Shown: positions 45,792-56,100 of the stretch, one piece after another
How the letters are laid out: every line of letters begins with the position of its first letter
Position numbering within the stretch: position 1 is the stretch's first letter
NCBI GenBank assembly: GCA_044224605.1
Contig: JBGAKC010000021.1
Coordinates: 1 to 64,000 of the forward strand
Direction of reading: 5' to 3'
DNA length: 64,000 bases
DNA from: UBA7672 sp044224605
Lineage (GTDB): Bacteria > Pseudomonadota > Alphaproteobacteria > Caulobacterales > Hyphomonadaceae
The notes under the pieces: model-generated
Told to the model about the DNA's origin: nothing
The model's database searches: none
What the model saw: only the letters and a program-made list of their open reading frames with translations
Made by a program: the position numbers and the translations under genes

Positions 45792-46530
45792 CGCAAATTT
45801 CTGGCTGCGATCCAGACAATAAGTTTCGTAGCAAATCTCTTGGCCAGGATGTTGGCGCGATCGATCACGGCCGGTGACGTTGGCGTGGGATAGGGCGTCA
45901 GACTTTGATAAACCATCGCATAAGTCATTGAGCGCTTCTGGACCCCCCGGTCGCCTAGCCCAGAACCCCGTGTTGGCATTTGACGGGGCGCAAGATGAAG
46001 AGCGGGACCGATCGGCGGCGGCCTCGCTAGGAGGTCAGGAGAAGGTGCATTCTGCGTTGAGGAGTTCAAAACTGCAATTCGCGCCCTTGACTCGAGAATA
46101 TGCGCATCAGGTCGGCATTTGTCGCGGCGGCGCCAAACCGAACTCCCTCGATTAGACGTCTCCACATCATAATCGTTGATCTCCCGGGCGCGCGCTGGCG
46201 CCAGCGAAACCAATACGGCTGCCATCGTCGTCCTGCAGCCGAGATGGCACAAGGGCTCATGCAGATGTGCGCATAAGCCAACTCGCCTTTGATGGATGCG
46301 GTTCCCACCGGCTTTTCGGTAAAAGCAGCTGCCCGCCCTTGTGGCTACCTGAACAGGGAGCTTCGCTTCCAGCGGCCTGTTGCATCATGGGTTGCAACTT
46401 GCTCGACAATACCCCCGCCCCCTATCGTTTCAGATAGGACTGGCGTCGTCGCTCCGCCACTATTCTAGTGCTGGGCAGACAGCGATCAACGGGTAGAGTG
46501 CCTGCGAGGAACCTTGGAAGGGATAGCGTC
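45792..46530. other. Intergenic region upstream of P-type ATPase and enoyl-CoA hydratase
   Basis: Around 740 bases between divergent genes. No gene is supported: the open frames here lack ribosome sites and family-like sequence, though a minus-strand frame near 46220 has a signal-peptide-like start. It probably holds two divergent promoters. A short TTGAT (45906-45910) was tested as a half FNR site but has no matching half. The last 60 bases hold GGAAGGG ahead of the hydratase ATG. Confidence 0.4.
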
Positions 46531-47319
46531 ATGGCCTACAGCACGATCGAACTTGAGCGCGAGGGTGACGTAGCGATCATCAGGTTGAACGATCCTGCCA
46601 CACTGAACGCGGTCACCTTGAAGACGATCGAGGACATCGGATCGGCGCTTGACGAGATCACCGGTTCTGCGCGTGCCATGGTGCTGACAGGCGCGGGTCG
46701 CGCCTTCTGCTCTGGGGCCAACCTGACGGGCGGCATGGGCGTGGGTCAGGCGGAAGGACCGCCGGATGCCGGCCGCGTTCTCGAGAGCCACATCAACCCG
46801 CTGATGCTCCGTCTGCGCGATCTGCCCATGCCGTGGGTGTCGGCGGTCAAGGGCAGCGCGGCTGGCGTAGGTTGTTCCTTCGCCTTGGCGGCCGACATGA
46901 TTATTGCCGGCGAAAGCGCCTTCTTCCTTCAGGCGTTCGCGCGCATCGGGCTTGTTCCTGACGGCGGTTCGAGCTGGCTGCTGACGCGCGCCGTTGGCCG
47001 CGCGCGGGCGATGGAGATGATGCTGCTCGGCGAGCGCATTCCCGCGCAGAAGGCTTTCGAGTGGGGCATGGTCAATCGCCTCGTGCCGGACGATCAGCTG
47101 ATGCCTGTGGCGATGGAGGTCGCCAAATCTCTCGCGGCAGGTCCCACCAGGTCACTCGCCATGATCCGCCGGATGACATGGTCGGCATCCGACGCCACGT
47201 TCGAAGACGCCATGACGACTGAACGCAACAACCAGCGCGAGGCCGGCCGCACGGCTGACCATCGTGAAGGCGTTGCCGCCTTCATCGGCAAACGTCCCGC
47301 CCGCTTCACCGGCGCCTGA
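46531..47319 (+). CDS. Enoyl-CoA hydratase/isomerase family protein
   Basis: The product has 262 residues, normal for crotonase-fold hydratases. The start is the ATG at 46531. The oxyanion-hole segments are seen in GRAFCSGANL and VKGSAAGVGCSFALAADM; the usual catalytic glutamate region reads ARIGLVPDGGSSWLL, with Asp in place of one of the two glutamates (hydratases have EIxxGxxPGxGG...). So it may be an isomerase or other crotonase-family enzyme. It is 15 bases upstream of the nitronate monooxygenase and probably co-transcribed. Confidence 0.92.
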   Translation: MAYSTIELEREGDVAIIRLNDPATLNAVTLKTIEDIGSALDEITGSARAMVLTGAGRAFCSGANLTGGMGVGQAEGPPDAGRVLESHINPLMLRLRDLPMPWVSAVKGSAAGVGCSFALAADMIIAGESAFFLQAFARIGLVPDGGSSWLLTRAVGRARAMEMMLLGERIPAQKAFEWGMVNRLVPDDQLMPVAMEVAKSLAAGPTRSLAMIRRMTWSASDATFEDAMTTERNNQREAGRTADHREGVAAFIGKRPARFTGA

Positions 47320-47334
47320 TTTCAGAGGCAGAAC

Positions 47335-48312
47335 ATGATCCGCACACGCTTCACCGAACTCTTCGGCGTCGACCACCCGATCGCCCAGGGCGGCATGCAA
47401 TGGGTCGGACGGGCCGAACTCGTTTCCGCCGTCGCCAACGCCGGCGCGCTTGGCTTCGTCACCGCGCTGACCCAGCCAACGCCTGACGCCCTGCTCAAGG
47501 AAATCGAGCGTACCCGCAGCATGACCGACAAGCCGTTCGGCGTTAACCTCACCATTCTGCCAGCGATCAAGCCGCCGCCCTACGCTGAATACAGGCAGGC
47601 GATCATCGACAGCGGCATCAAGATCGTCGAGACGGCCGGCTACAAGCCGCAGGAGCATGTCGATCACTTCAAGGCCAACGGCGTAAAGGTGATTCACAAA
47701 TGCACGGCCGTGCGCCACGCGCTTTCAGCCGAGCGCATGGGCGTGGACGCCGTGTCGATCGACGGTTTCGAGTGCGCCGGCCACCCCGGCGAAGACGACA
47801 TCCCCGGCTTGATCCTGATCCCCGCCGCTGCCAACAAGGTGAAGGTGCCGATGCTGGCGTCCGGCGGTTTTGCTGATGCGCGCGGACTGGTTGCAGCGCT
47901 CGCGTTGGGCGCGCACGGCATCAACATGGGCACGCGCTTCTGCGCTACGGTGGAAGCGCCTATCCACCCCAACTTCAAGCAGGCGATGGTCGATGCCGAC
48001 GAGCGCGCCACCGACATTATCTTCCGCACCTACCGCAACAGCGCCCGTGTCGCTCGCAACGCCGTCAGTCAGGAGGTTGTGCGCCTCGAAGCACAAGGAA
48101 AGCCGTTCGAGGAAGTGGCGAGTCTCGTGAAGGGTGTGCGCGGACGCGAAGGTCTCGAATCCGGCGACACCAATCATGGCATCTGGAGCGCCGGGCAGGT
48201 GCAAGGCCTGATCGAGGATGTGCCGACGGTGAAGGTTCTGATCGACCGCATTGTCGATGAAGCCGAGGCGATCATCCGCCAGAAGCTCGGCGCCATGCTG
48301 TCCGCAGCCTAG
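47335..48312 (+). CDS. Nitronate monooxygenase family flavoprotein
   Basis: The product has 325 residues, an FMN-dependent TIM barrel of the 2-nitropropane dioxygenase family. Visible are QGGMQWVGRAELVSAVANAGALGFVTAL, FGVNLTILPAI, HKCTAVRHALSAERMGVDAVSIDGFECAGHPGED, and LASGGFADARGLVAALALGAHGINMGTRF. Many bacterial relatives act in fatty acid or CoA metabolism rather than on nitronates, so the name is a family label. The upstream hydratase suggests CoA-linked catabolism. It converges with the LuxR gene. Confidence 0.9.
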   Translation: MIRTRFTELFGVDHPIAQGGMQWVGRAELVSAVANAGALGFVTALTQPTPDALLKEIERTRSMTDKPFGVNLTILPAIKPPPYAEYRQAIIDSGIKIVETAGYKPQEHVDHFKANGVKVIHKCTAVRHALSAERMGVDAVSIDGFECAGHPGEDDIPGLILIPAAANKVKVPMLASGGFADARGLVAALALGAHGINMGTRFCATVEAPIHPNFKQAMVDADERATDIIFRTYRNSARVARNAVSQEVVRLEAQGKPFEEVASLVKGVRGREGLESGDTNHGIWSAGQVQGLIEDVPTVKVLIDRIVDEAEAIIRQKLGAMLSAA

Positions 48313-49070
48313 CGACCTGCAATCCTGCCGACATAACCGAGCGTCGCCGCCTTGTAGATCGCCTGCGGGCGGCCGATCACGTTCAGCTTCCGCGTTGCGT
48401 TTGTGATGTGGAAACGAACTGTAGGCAGCGAGATGTGCATGATCTCGCTGATGTCGGCGTCGGTCTTGCCCATCGCCGCCCATTTCAGGCATTGGATCTC
48501 TCGCCGGGTTAGTGGCGCAGGCGTCTCCGGCGTCTTGTGCGCGGCAAGGTCATTGTGCGTCGCCACGAACTGCAGCGTCAGCGCGTGCAGCTCCCCGGCG
48601 CGCTGCCTGAAGATGGAAGCCACATCCAGCGTCTCGTCCGGAGACGCCCACACGATGGCGCCGATCACGCCGCCGGGGAGATAAGCCGGAACGACAATCG
48701 CGCTGTTCACGCCGAAACGCTCGGTCGGCTCCATCGCATTGAATACCTCCAGCGAGGCATGCGGCCGCCACGTCGCCAGTTTGCCCTGCGAGAAGTAGAA
48801 CGGCTCGGCGCACAGCCTCACGGCATGCAGCACATGGGCTCGCAACGCGAAGGCGCGATCCTCCCAGTAACGCAGGTCCGGATCGACCCATCGGAACAGC
48901 GTTTCCGCGTAAGGCCTGCCGTCCTGCCCGATCACCGGGTCCGGACTGCCGATATCCGCGCTCACGGCAATGAAGGGCAGGTTCATCTCGAGCCCGACCG
49001 CTTCGATGCGGTGGGCCAGCTCGTCGCCGAGCCGCGCGGCCTCCCTATCATCTCCGCTAGCTTGAGCCAT
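48309..49070 (-). CDS. LuxR-family transcriptional regulator
   Basis: The product has 253 residues from the ATG at 49070. The C-terminal HTH is LTRREIQCLKWAAMGKTDADISEIMHISLPTVRFHITNATRKLNV (about residues 182-225), the LuxR/FixJ type. The N-terminal ~170 residues look like an autoinducer-binding-type domain (FPFIAVSADIG, WRPHASLEVFNAM). No LuxI synthase is nearby, so it is an orphan or solo LuxR. It lies between a convergent monooxygenase and divergent acyl-CoA dehydrogenase gene, which it may control. Confidence 0.87.
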   Translation of the reverse strand: MAQASGDDREAARLGDELAHRIEAVGLEMNLPFIAVSADIGSPDPVIGQDGRPYAETLFRWVDPDLRYWEDRAFALRAHVLHAVRLCAEPFYFSQGKLATWRPHASLEVFNAMEPTERFGVNSAIVVPAYLPGGVIGAIVWASPDETLDVASIFRQRAGELHALTLQFVATHNDLAAHKTPETPAPLTRREIQCLKWAAMGKTDADISEIMHISLPTVRFHITNATRKLNVIGRPQAIYKAATLGYVGRIAGR

Positions 49071-49204
49071 GCCGTCCGTTTCGCGACTTTTTTCCAAAGC
49101 CTGCCGAAGGTGCGGGCCACACAAGAATGACCAGCTGCGTCAGAAGAGGGAAGCGTGCCGATAACCTTTTCTCCGCGCAACTCCCGTTGCAGTGTTCACG
49201 CCGT

Positions 49205-50386
49205 ATGAATCTGGATCTGGACGCCCACGAGCTCGCTTTCCGCGATGAAGTCCGTGACTTTCTCGCGCGGGAGTTGCCGCCCGAACTGGCCGAGGCCGGC
49301 CGACACGCCACCAGCGTGTTCACTGATCCTGCCTACTCGCTGCCCTGGCAGCGCATCCTTCATCGCAAGGGTTGGGTCGCGCCGTCCTGGCCGGCCGCTT
49401 ATGGCGGCCCCGGCTGGAGCGAGATGCAGCGCTATATCTTCGCCGCCGAATGCACCCGCGCCAACGCGCCGAACCTCGCACCCATGGGCCTCCGCATGGT
49501 CGGCCCGTGCCTCATGCATTACGGCACGGACGAGCAGAAACGCACGCTGCTCCCCCGCATCCTGTCGGGCGAGGACTACTGGTGTCAGGGCTATTCGGAG
49601 CCCGGCTCCGGCTCGGATCTCGCCAGCCTGAGAACGCGCGCGGACCCGGACGGCGATGACTACATCATCAACGGCTCCAAGATCTGGACCACGCACGCGC
49701 ACTTCGCCAACCGCATGTTCGGTCTCGTCCGCACGCGTTTCGAGGGCAAGCCGCAGGCGGGCATCACTTTCCTGCTGATCGACATGAAGGCCCCGGGCGT
49801 CGCCGTCCAGCCGATCGTCACACTGGCCGGCGAGCACGAACTGAACGCCGTTTTCTTCGACAATGTCCGCGTGCCCAAAGCCAATCGCGTGGGTCAGGAG
49901 AATGATGGCTGGACCGTCGCCAAATACCTGCTCGAATTCGAGCGTGGCGGGCAGTACGCGCCCGGCCTCAAGGTCCGCCTGCAGCGCCTGCGCGAGATCG
50001 CGAAACGGTCGCTCGAACCGAACGAGGGCGCCTGGTCCAGCCTTGCGGCGCTGGAGATGGCCGTCAGCGCCATGGAAGTCACCGAGCACCGCGTGATGAC
50101 CGCCCTCGCTTCAGGCGGCAATCCCGGCCCCATGTCCTCCATGCTGAAGACACAGGGCACGGAAACCATGCAGCGCATCGAAGAACTGGCAGTTGAGATC
50201 GGCGGCTCCTACGCGGCAGTCGAGCAGCCGCACGCCCGCGCCCCCGGCTCCAACGCTCCGCCCATCGGCCCTGACGGAAATGTCGAAGCCATCAGCCGCT
50301 ATCTCAATGGCCGCGCCGCCTCGATCTATGGCGGCTCCAACGAGGTCCAGCGCAGCGTCATGGCGCGCCTCATCCTCGGCCTCTGA
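49205..50386 (+). CDS. Acyl-CoA dehydrogenase family protein
   Basis: The product has 393 residues from the ATG at 49205. Family blocks: YWCQGYSEPGSGSDLASLRTRA (FAD/substrate site), INGSKIWTTHAHFANRMFGLVRT, and near the end YLNGRAASIYGGSNEVQRSVMARLILGL. It carries out alpha,beta-oxidation of a CoA ester. Divergent from the LuxR gene. No other beta-oxidation genes sit next to it except the hydratase at 46531. Confidence 0.93.
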   Translation: MNLDLDAHELAFRDEVRDFLARELPPELAEAGRHATSVFTDPAYSLPWQRILHRKGWVAPSWPAAYGGPGWSEMQRYIFAAECTRANAPNLAPMGLRMVGPCLMHYGTDEQKRTLLPRILSGEDYWCQGYSEPGSGSDLASLRTRADPDGDDYIINGSKIWTTHAHFANRMFGLVRTRFEGKPQAGITFLLIDMKAPGVAVQPIVTLAGEHELNAVFFDNVRVPKANRVGQENDGWTVAKYLLEFERGGQYAPGLKVRLQRLREIAKRSLEPNEGAWSSLAALEMAVSAMEVTEHRVMTALASGGNPGPMSSMLKTQGTETMQRIEELAVEIGGSYAAVEQPHARAPGSNAPPIGPDGNVEAISRYLNGRAASIYGGSNEVQRSVMARLILGL

Positions 50387-50400
50387 TCCAGGCAGCTCCG

Positions 50401-50435
50401 CAAACAGAAAGGCTGCCGTCTCGTCAACGGCGGCC
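50401..50435 (-). terminator. Terminator for the TonB-dependent receptor gene
   Basis: On the minus strand a 9-bp stem (GGCCGCCGT 50435-50427 with ACGGCAGCC 50419-50411, one G-T pair) is followed by TTTCTGTTTG (50410-50401). It lies about 50 bases past the receptor stop at 50482. Confidence 0.65.
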
Positions 50436-50446
50436 AGGAGGAGGAT

Positions 50447-50472
50447 GTGCGGCCCAGGGGATTGGGCCGCAC
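50447..50472. terminator. 10-bp perfect hairpin between convergent genes
   Basis: GTGCGGCCCA (50447-50456) pairs perfectly with TGGGCCGCAC (50463-50472) around a six-base loop, 10 bases past the receptor stop. No T-tract follows on either strand, so it may stabilise mRNA ends rather than terminate. Confidence 0.5.
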
Positions 50473-50481
50473 GGGAAGAAA

Positions 50482-52947
50482 TCAGAAGTTGAAGGTCAGG
50501 GATGCGCCGTAGGTTCGCGGCAGTCCGGGGAAGCGCACCACGACGTTGGCGTTGGAGGCCACCGACGTCCAGTAATACTCGTCAGTCAGGTTGCGCGCCC
50601 ACACGGACAACGACCACTTGCCATCGAGATCATGAATGCCGGCGCTCGCGTTCACGAGGCCATAGGAGTCGATCACATAGCTCGGGCTGTCGCCGAGGTC
50701 GGCCGCCGAGTCATCCTGCCAGCGCGCATTGAGCGCCAGCTGCATGCCCAGCGTGTCAGTGATCGGCGCGTCGTACAGCACCGTGCCCGCAACCTGCAGT
50801 TCCGGGCTGTAGGGGAAGGCCACGCCGTCATAGGTTTGCGGCTGGCCGGCGGCGTTGGTGCCGGCATAATTGATCACTTTCGTCTCGAGCCACGTCGCCG
50901 TGCCCGTGAAGGTCAGATTGTCGGTCGCATGCCAGGTGAAGTCCGCCTCGGCGCCCGTCGCCTCGGCATCCGGCACGTTCTGCAGGCGGGCCAGCGCCGT
51001 GTAGATCGGGTCCGCGAAATAGACCGACAACTGCTTGTCCTGATAGTCGTAATAGAACGCCGACGCGTTGAGTTGGAAGTCACGCGTGACAGACGCCTTC
51101 ACGCCGACCTCATAGGCCAGCAACTTCTCCTGCCGCGCCGGATCCTGCTGGAACGACACGTTCGCAGCATTGATCGGCGTATTGCCTGCCTTGGAGCCTT
51201 CCGACACCGAGGCGAACACCAGCATGTCGTTCGTCGCCTGCCAGTCCAGCGCCACGCGCCACGACACATTGTCTTCCTTCAGCGTATGCGAAAGCTGGCG
51301 GAAGGCGTTGGTCGGGGGATCGTAAGTAACGCAACCATTCGACACGATCTGAGCCGGCGTAGCGCCGTAGATCACGGTGACAAGATAGCGGTTCACCACG
51401 TTCACGTTCGGTAGCATGCTGCCGTTGTAGTCCGCCGAGCAGCCGACATAGGACGTCTCGTCCTCGGTGTAGCGCACACCCGTCGTCAGCGAGAGAACGT
51501 CGGACAATTTCCAGTCCGCATTCGCGAACATGCTGGCCGTGGTCGACTCCATGTTGCCGAGATCGCGATAGGTGCGGAACGCCTGCGACATCTGCTGGGC
51601 CGTATAACCGCCCGAGTTGAACGGGGTCGGCAGCAGGAGATTGCCGTTGAAGCGGATGGCCGCCACGTTGGCATTCTGGCCGAGCAGGGTGCGGTTGTTG
51701 TCCTGCAGGTCGTCGTCGCCGTAATACCCGCCGACGAGCCATTGCACGCCATTCGTCGCGCCCTCGAGGCGCACCTCTTCCGAGAACGACTTGATCTTGC
51801 CTTCCAGTCTCTGGAGCAGGATTTCGTAGGGCGATCCGCTCCAGTCCGACAGCGCGTCGCGGTTCAGGTCCTGATAGCCGGTCAACGACACGAGCCGAAG
51901 ATCATCGGAGAACTCATAGCTCGTCTCCAGACTGGCAGCCCAGAACGTCGTGTCCTCTTCGAGGCCGCCCGGCAGTCCTGCGCCGATGCCGATATCTGCG
52001 CCGCGCAGGTTGGCAGGCGCCCAGTCAGCCTGGGTGGCTGATGTCGGCCGGTTGGCTGCGATATAGGCAGCCAGTCCCGGCGTGTTGAACGGGCCAAAGC
52101 TGCCGCTGCCGGGCGTCGTGTTGGGCGTGAAACCGATGCCCTGCGCCGCGATCGTGTCCGACTTGTTCACCCAGCCAGACAGCGATGCATCGAGCGTCAG
52201 CCGATCTGTCGGCGTCCAGTCCATGCGCAGCCGTGCAGCATAGCGGTGCACGTCGCCCAGCTGGCTGTCGCGCGAATTGCTCTCCTGCCAGCCCTCGTCG
52301 CTGTTCTCGGCCCGGAAGGCGAGACGCGCGCGGAACGTGTCGCTCAGCGGTCCGCTGATGTAGCCGCCATAGTTATGCGTGCCGTAATTGCCAAGCTCGG
52401 CCGTGACTGATCCCTCGAACGTGTCTGTCGGCGCGTTCGTGATGAAGTCCACCAGGCCCGCCGTCGTGTTCCGGCCATAGAGCGTGCCCTGCGGACCCTT
52501 CAGCACCTCGACGCGCTGGAGGTCGAAGATCGGTCCGTTCAGCATAAACGGATAGGCGTAAGCCACCTCGTCGACATACGAACCAACGGTCGAGGTCGAG
52601 GAAATGTTGATCGTGTTGAAGCCGATCCCGCGCAGCGTGTAGATTGGCACGCCCTGATAGCTCTGCGAGACCGTGAAGCTCGGCACGACCGCGCTGAGAT
52701 CCTTCACGTCGCCGACGCGCAGCGTTTCGAGATCGTCTCCGCTGATCGCCTGGATCGCCATCGGAATGTCCTCGATGCTTTCCTGGCGCCGCTGCGCGGT
52801 CACGACGACAACGTCGCGATCCGCCTTGGTTTCGGTCTGTGCTTGTGGCTGGGGCGTCCCCTGCGCCAGAGCGGGTTGGGCCAGCAAAACAGCCGCCAGC
52901 GACGTGCCCGCAAGCATGGCGGCACGCAGGACCTGCGTCCGGTTCAT
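50482..52947 (-). CDS. TonB-dependent receptor
   Basis: The product has 821 residues from the ATG at 52947, with GGAGG seven bases ahead. The signal peptide (RAAMLAGTSLAAVLLAQPALA) is followed by the plug with VVVTAQRRQESIEDIPMAIQAISGDDL and then a 22-strand barrel ending TYGASLTFNF, the typical C-terminal aromatic. It imports a ligand that needs energy from TonB (iron chelates, carbohydrate or other compounds). No plug clue to ligand. It is divergent from the Mfd-like gene and may be linked to the acyl-CoA catabolism genes. Confidence 0.95.
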   Translation of the reverse strand: MNRTQVLRAAMLAGTSLAAVLLAQPALAQGTPQPQAQTETKADRDVVVVTAQRRQESIEDIPMAIQAISGDDLETLRVGDVKDLSAVVPSFTVSQSYQGVPIYTLRGIGFNTINISSTSTVGSYVDEVAYAYPFMLNGPIFDLQRVEVLKGPQGTLYGRNTTAGLVDFITNAPTDTFEGSVTAELGNYGTHNYGGYISGPLSDTFRARLAFRAENSDEGWQESNSRDSQLGDVHRYAARLRMDWTPTDRLTLDASLSGWVNKSDTIAAQGIGFTPNTTPGSGSFGPFNTPGLAAYIAANRPTSATQADWAPANLRGADIGIGAGLPGGLEEDTTFWAASLETSYEFSDDLRLVSLTGYQDLNRDALSDWSGSPYEILLQRLEGKIKSFSEEVRLEGATNGVQWLVGGYYGDDDLQDNNRTLLGQNANVAAIRFNGNLLLPTPFNSGGYTAQQMSQAFRTYRDLGNMESTTASMFANADWKLSDVLSLTTGVRYTEDETSYVGCSADYNGSMLPNVNVVNRYLVTVIYGATPAQIVSNGCVTYDPPTNAFRQLSHTLKEDNVSWRVALDWQATNDMLVFASVSEGSKAGNTPINAANVSFQQDPARQEKLLAYEVGVKASVTRDFQLNASAFYYDYQDKQLSVYFADPIYTALARLQNVPDAEATGAEADFTWHATDNLTFTGTATWLETKVINYAGTNAAGQPQTYDGVAFPYSPELQVAGTVLYDAPITDTLGMQLALNARWQDDSAADLGDSPSYVIDSYGLVNASAGIHDLDGKWSLSVWARNLTDEYYWTSVASNANVVVRFPGLPRTYGASLTFNF

Positions 52948-53045
52948 TTTATCCTCCCTTGCGGCAACCCTCATGAAGGGGGCGGCCATTGTGGAAGGAG
53001 GCTCATGGAGCGGCCGAAAACCCGCAAGCTATTGGAAATGATAGG

Positions 53046-53080
53046 CGGAACCTGATGCTTCCTGCATCGAAACGGTTCCG
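53046..53080. promoter_or_regulatory. Stem-loop in the receptor/helicase divergent promoter region
   Basis: CGGAACC (53046-53052) pairs with GGTTCCG (53074-53080), enclosing GATGC (53054-53058) paired with GCATC (53064-53068) around TTCCT. It lies about 100 bases from each start codon. It could be an RNA hairpin or a repressor target; the gap 52948-53192 holds no gene. Confidence 0.4.
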
Positions 53081-53192
53081 TCTCAGGGTTGTCTTGAGCT
53101 TTATGCAGGCCTTTGGGTTCTCCGAGGGTGAAGGTCCGGCTTGCGCCGCGGACTCGTTGCGGTAGTTCCTTCTGCATTCAAGGGATTCGTCG

Positions 53193-56100
53193 ATGGCTGA
53201 TGGGCCTGCTTCCAAGGCACACGTGAATGTCGCGCGCAACGAATGCAGCGTCGGCGTCGCGGTGGCGCGTATTGTCGAAGCCCTAAACAAGCGGAACGTC
53301 CTCGCGATCATTTCCAGCGATTACAGGGCGCAGGACATTCATGCTGCGCTGCAAGGCGCCGTCCCGAGGGCCGAGATCGTGTTCTTTGGACCCAGCGACG
53401 CTCTTCCGGGCGACACCCAGCCGCCGACGCCCGCCAACACTGGTGTCCGCCTCGCGGCGCTGAAGCGCGCGCGGGAGTTATCCCGTGCGAAAGCGAAGAA
53501 GGTGATCGTCATAACCACGGCCGAAGCCGCCAGCGAGATGCTGCCCAAGCCGGCGATCTTCGATGGCCTCATGACCAGGTTCACGACCGGCGGCCGGATC
53601 GAACTGGATGCATTCCGCACTGTCGTCCGCGGTATCGGCTATTTCGAGGATGACCGCGTCGATGAACCGGCCGAGTTCGCGATGCGCGGCCGCGTCATCG
53701 ACATCTACCCGGCCAACGCTGGAAGTCCCGTCCGCCTCGAACTGGCTGACGGACTGATCCAGCGCATTCGTGAATTCGACTCCGTCAGCCAGCGCGGCAC
53801 GCGCGACCTGCCGTTCATCGATCTTGGCTCCGCCGCCTGGCCGGTCATGCTTGGTCGCAGCAATACGATTTTTGATTACCTGCCGGACGCCGTCATCGCA
53901 CTCGATCCGGGCGCTACGGCCGAACGCGCCCGTTTCCTCAGCCTCGCGACCGACGCCGTGCAGGGCGCAAGGAAAAAGAACGCGCCGCCAAACCCCAACA
54001 TCGTGCCGCAAACGGCCTGGGACGCTGCAACGAAGAAGAAAACCACAATCGATCTTGCTGCCGGCGCCGATGAGCGCGCGATCCGCTTCTCGGCCAATAC
54101 CGATCCCGTCCGCGCCATGAACGCGGAGATCGCCACCGCTCTGAAGGACAAGGCGCGTGTCGTCATTGCAGGCTCCGACCACGACCTGCGTTTCATCAAG
54201 AAGCGCCTCCCCAAGAAGGTCGCCGCTGGCGCCCGGCCCATCCCCAGCTGGAACGAGACCGACAGCGGCTGGTTGAACCGCGTGAAGCTGCTGGAAATGA
54301 AGCTCCCGCTGAGCTGGCGTGAGCAGCGCCGGCTGGTGATCTCGGCAGCTGAGGTGCTCGGCAACAATGCCGGCCTCGCCGCCGCCTCCAGCGACAATGG
54401 CGAACACCTGCTTGAAATCGGCGATGTCTGCGTCGGCGACGTGGTGATCCACGAAGATCACGGCATCGCTGTCATCGCTGGCCTTAGCCAGCCTTCCGGA
54501 TCAAGCGCGGTCGTCGAGGCCATCGAGCTGGAATATGCCGGCGGCGCCCGCCGCCTCGTGCCGGTCGAGGAGGCCGATCGCATCTGGCGCTATGGCGCGG
54601 ATAGGACGGCTGTCTCGCTCGACGGTCTTGATGGTGTGAGCTGGCGTAAGCGCCGCCTCGTCATCGACAAGGCGATGACCGAGACCGCGGCGGACATGAC
54701 GCGGCTCTCGAAAGAGAACGCGAAGAAGCGCGGCGTGAAGATTGACCCTGATCCGGGCGCCTACAGCGAATTCGTCACCGGCTTCCCGTTCTCCGAAACG
54801 CCCGACCAGAGCCGCGCCATCGCCGCCGTCCGCGAAGACCTCGCCTCCGGCAAGCCGATGGATCGCCTCGTGGTCGGCGATGTCGGCTACGGCAAGACGG
54901 AAGTCGCCCTCCGCGCCGCTGCACTGGCCGCTCTTGCCGGCAAGCAGGTCGTGATCTCGTCGCCAACCACCGTGCTCGTCCGCCAGCACTACGAAACCTT
55001 CAAGCAGCGCTTCGAACGTTCAGGCATCAAGGTCGCCTCCCTGTCGCGCCTGTCAGACGCCGCCGACCGCAAGCGCGTGAAGGCCGGCCTCGCAGACGGG
55101 TCGATCTCGATCGTCGTCGGAACCGGCGGCGTCGCCGCCGAAAAGGTCGAATACGCCAATCTCGCCCTCGTGGTCATCGACGAGGAGCAGCGCTTCGGCG
55201 CCGCCGACAAGGCGAAACTCCGCGATCTCGCTGGCAGCAATGGCCACCTGCTGAGCCTTACCGCGACGCCCATCCCGCGTACGCTGCAGAACGCGCTTCT
55301 CGGCCTCAAGCAGATGTCGGTGATCGCGACCCCGCCCGCGCGCCGCCAGCCGATTCGGACGCTGGCCGGTACATTCGACGAGCACCAGGTTCGCACTGCG
55401 CTCCTGCGAGAGAAGGACAGGGGTGGGCAGAGCTTCGTCGTCGTCCCGCGCATCCAGGATCTCGCATCGATCGCTGCGATGCTGCAGCGCCTCACGCCCG
55501 AGCTCTCCCTGCTGCAGGCGCACGGCGACATGCCGGCCGCCGACATCGACAGCGCTATGGTGCGGTTCGCCGGCGGTCTCGGCGACGTCCTCCTCGCCAC
55601 CAATATTATCGAGGCCGGCCTCGACGTTCCGCGCGCCAACACCATGATCGTCTGGCGCGCCGATCGTTTCGGCCTCGCCCAGCTCCACCAGCTGCGCGGA
55701 CGTGTCGGCCGCGGCAACCGCCGCGGCTACATCCTCCTCACCACCGAACCTGGCGCCTCGCTTACCGAAGCCACCCGCAAACGTCTGCGCACGCTGGAAT
55801 CCCTCGACCGCCTCGGCGCCGGCTTCGCCATCAGTGCGCGCGACCTCGACATCCGCGGCGCCGGCGATCTCGTGGGCGACGCCCAGAGCGGCCACATGAA
55901 GCTGATCGGCATCGATCTCTACCAGCACCTGCTGGAGCGCGCCGTCCGCGAAGCTCAGGGCGAAAAGCTCGAACGCTGGACGCCGGTCATCAATGTCGGC
56001 GTCGGCGGCCGCATCCCATCCGACTGGATCCCCGAGGCAGACACGCGCCTGTCGCTCTATCTGCGCCTGGCCCGCCTTGTCTCCCGCGCCGAACTCGATG

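Noticed and set aside
45906..45920. Possible FNR/Anr box (TTGAT near 45906)
   Set aside because: The second half ATCAA is absent at the right spacing.
45788..46308. Two minus-strand open frames upstream of the P-type ATPase
   Set aside because: One has a weak signal-peptide-like start, but neither has a ribosome site or family-like sequence.
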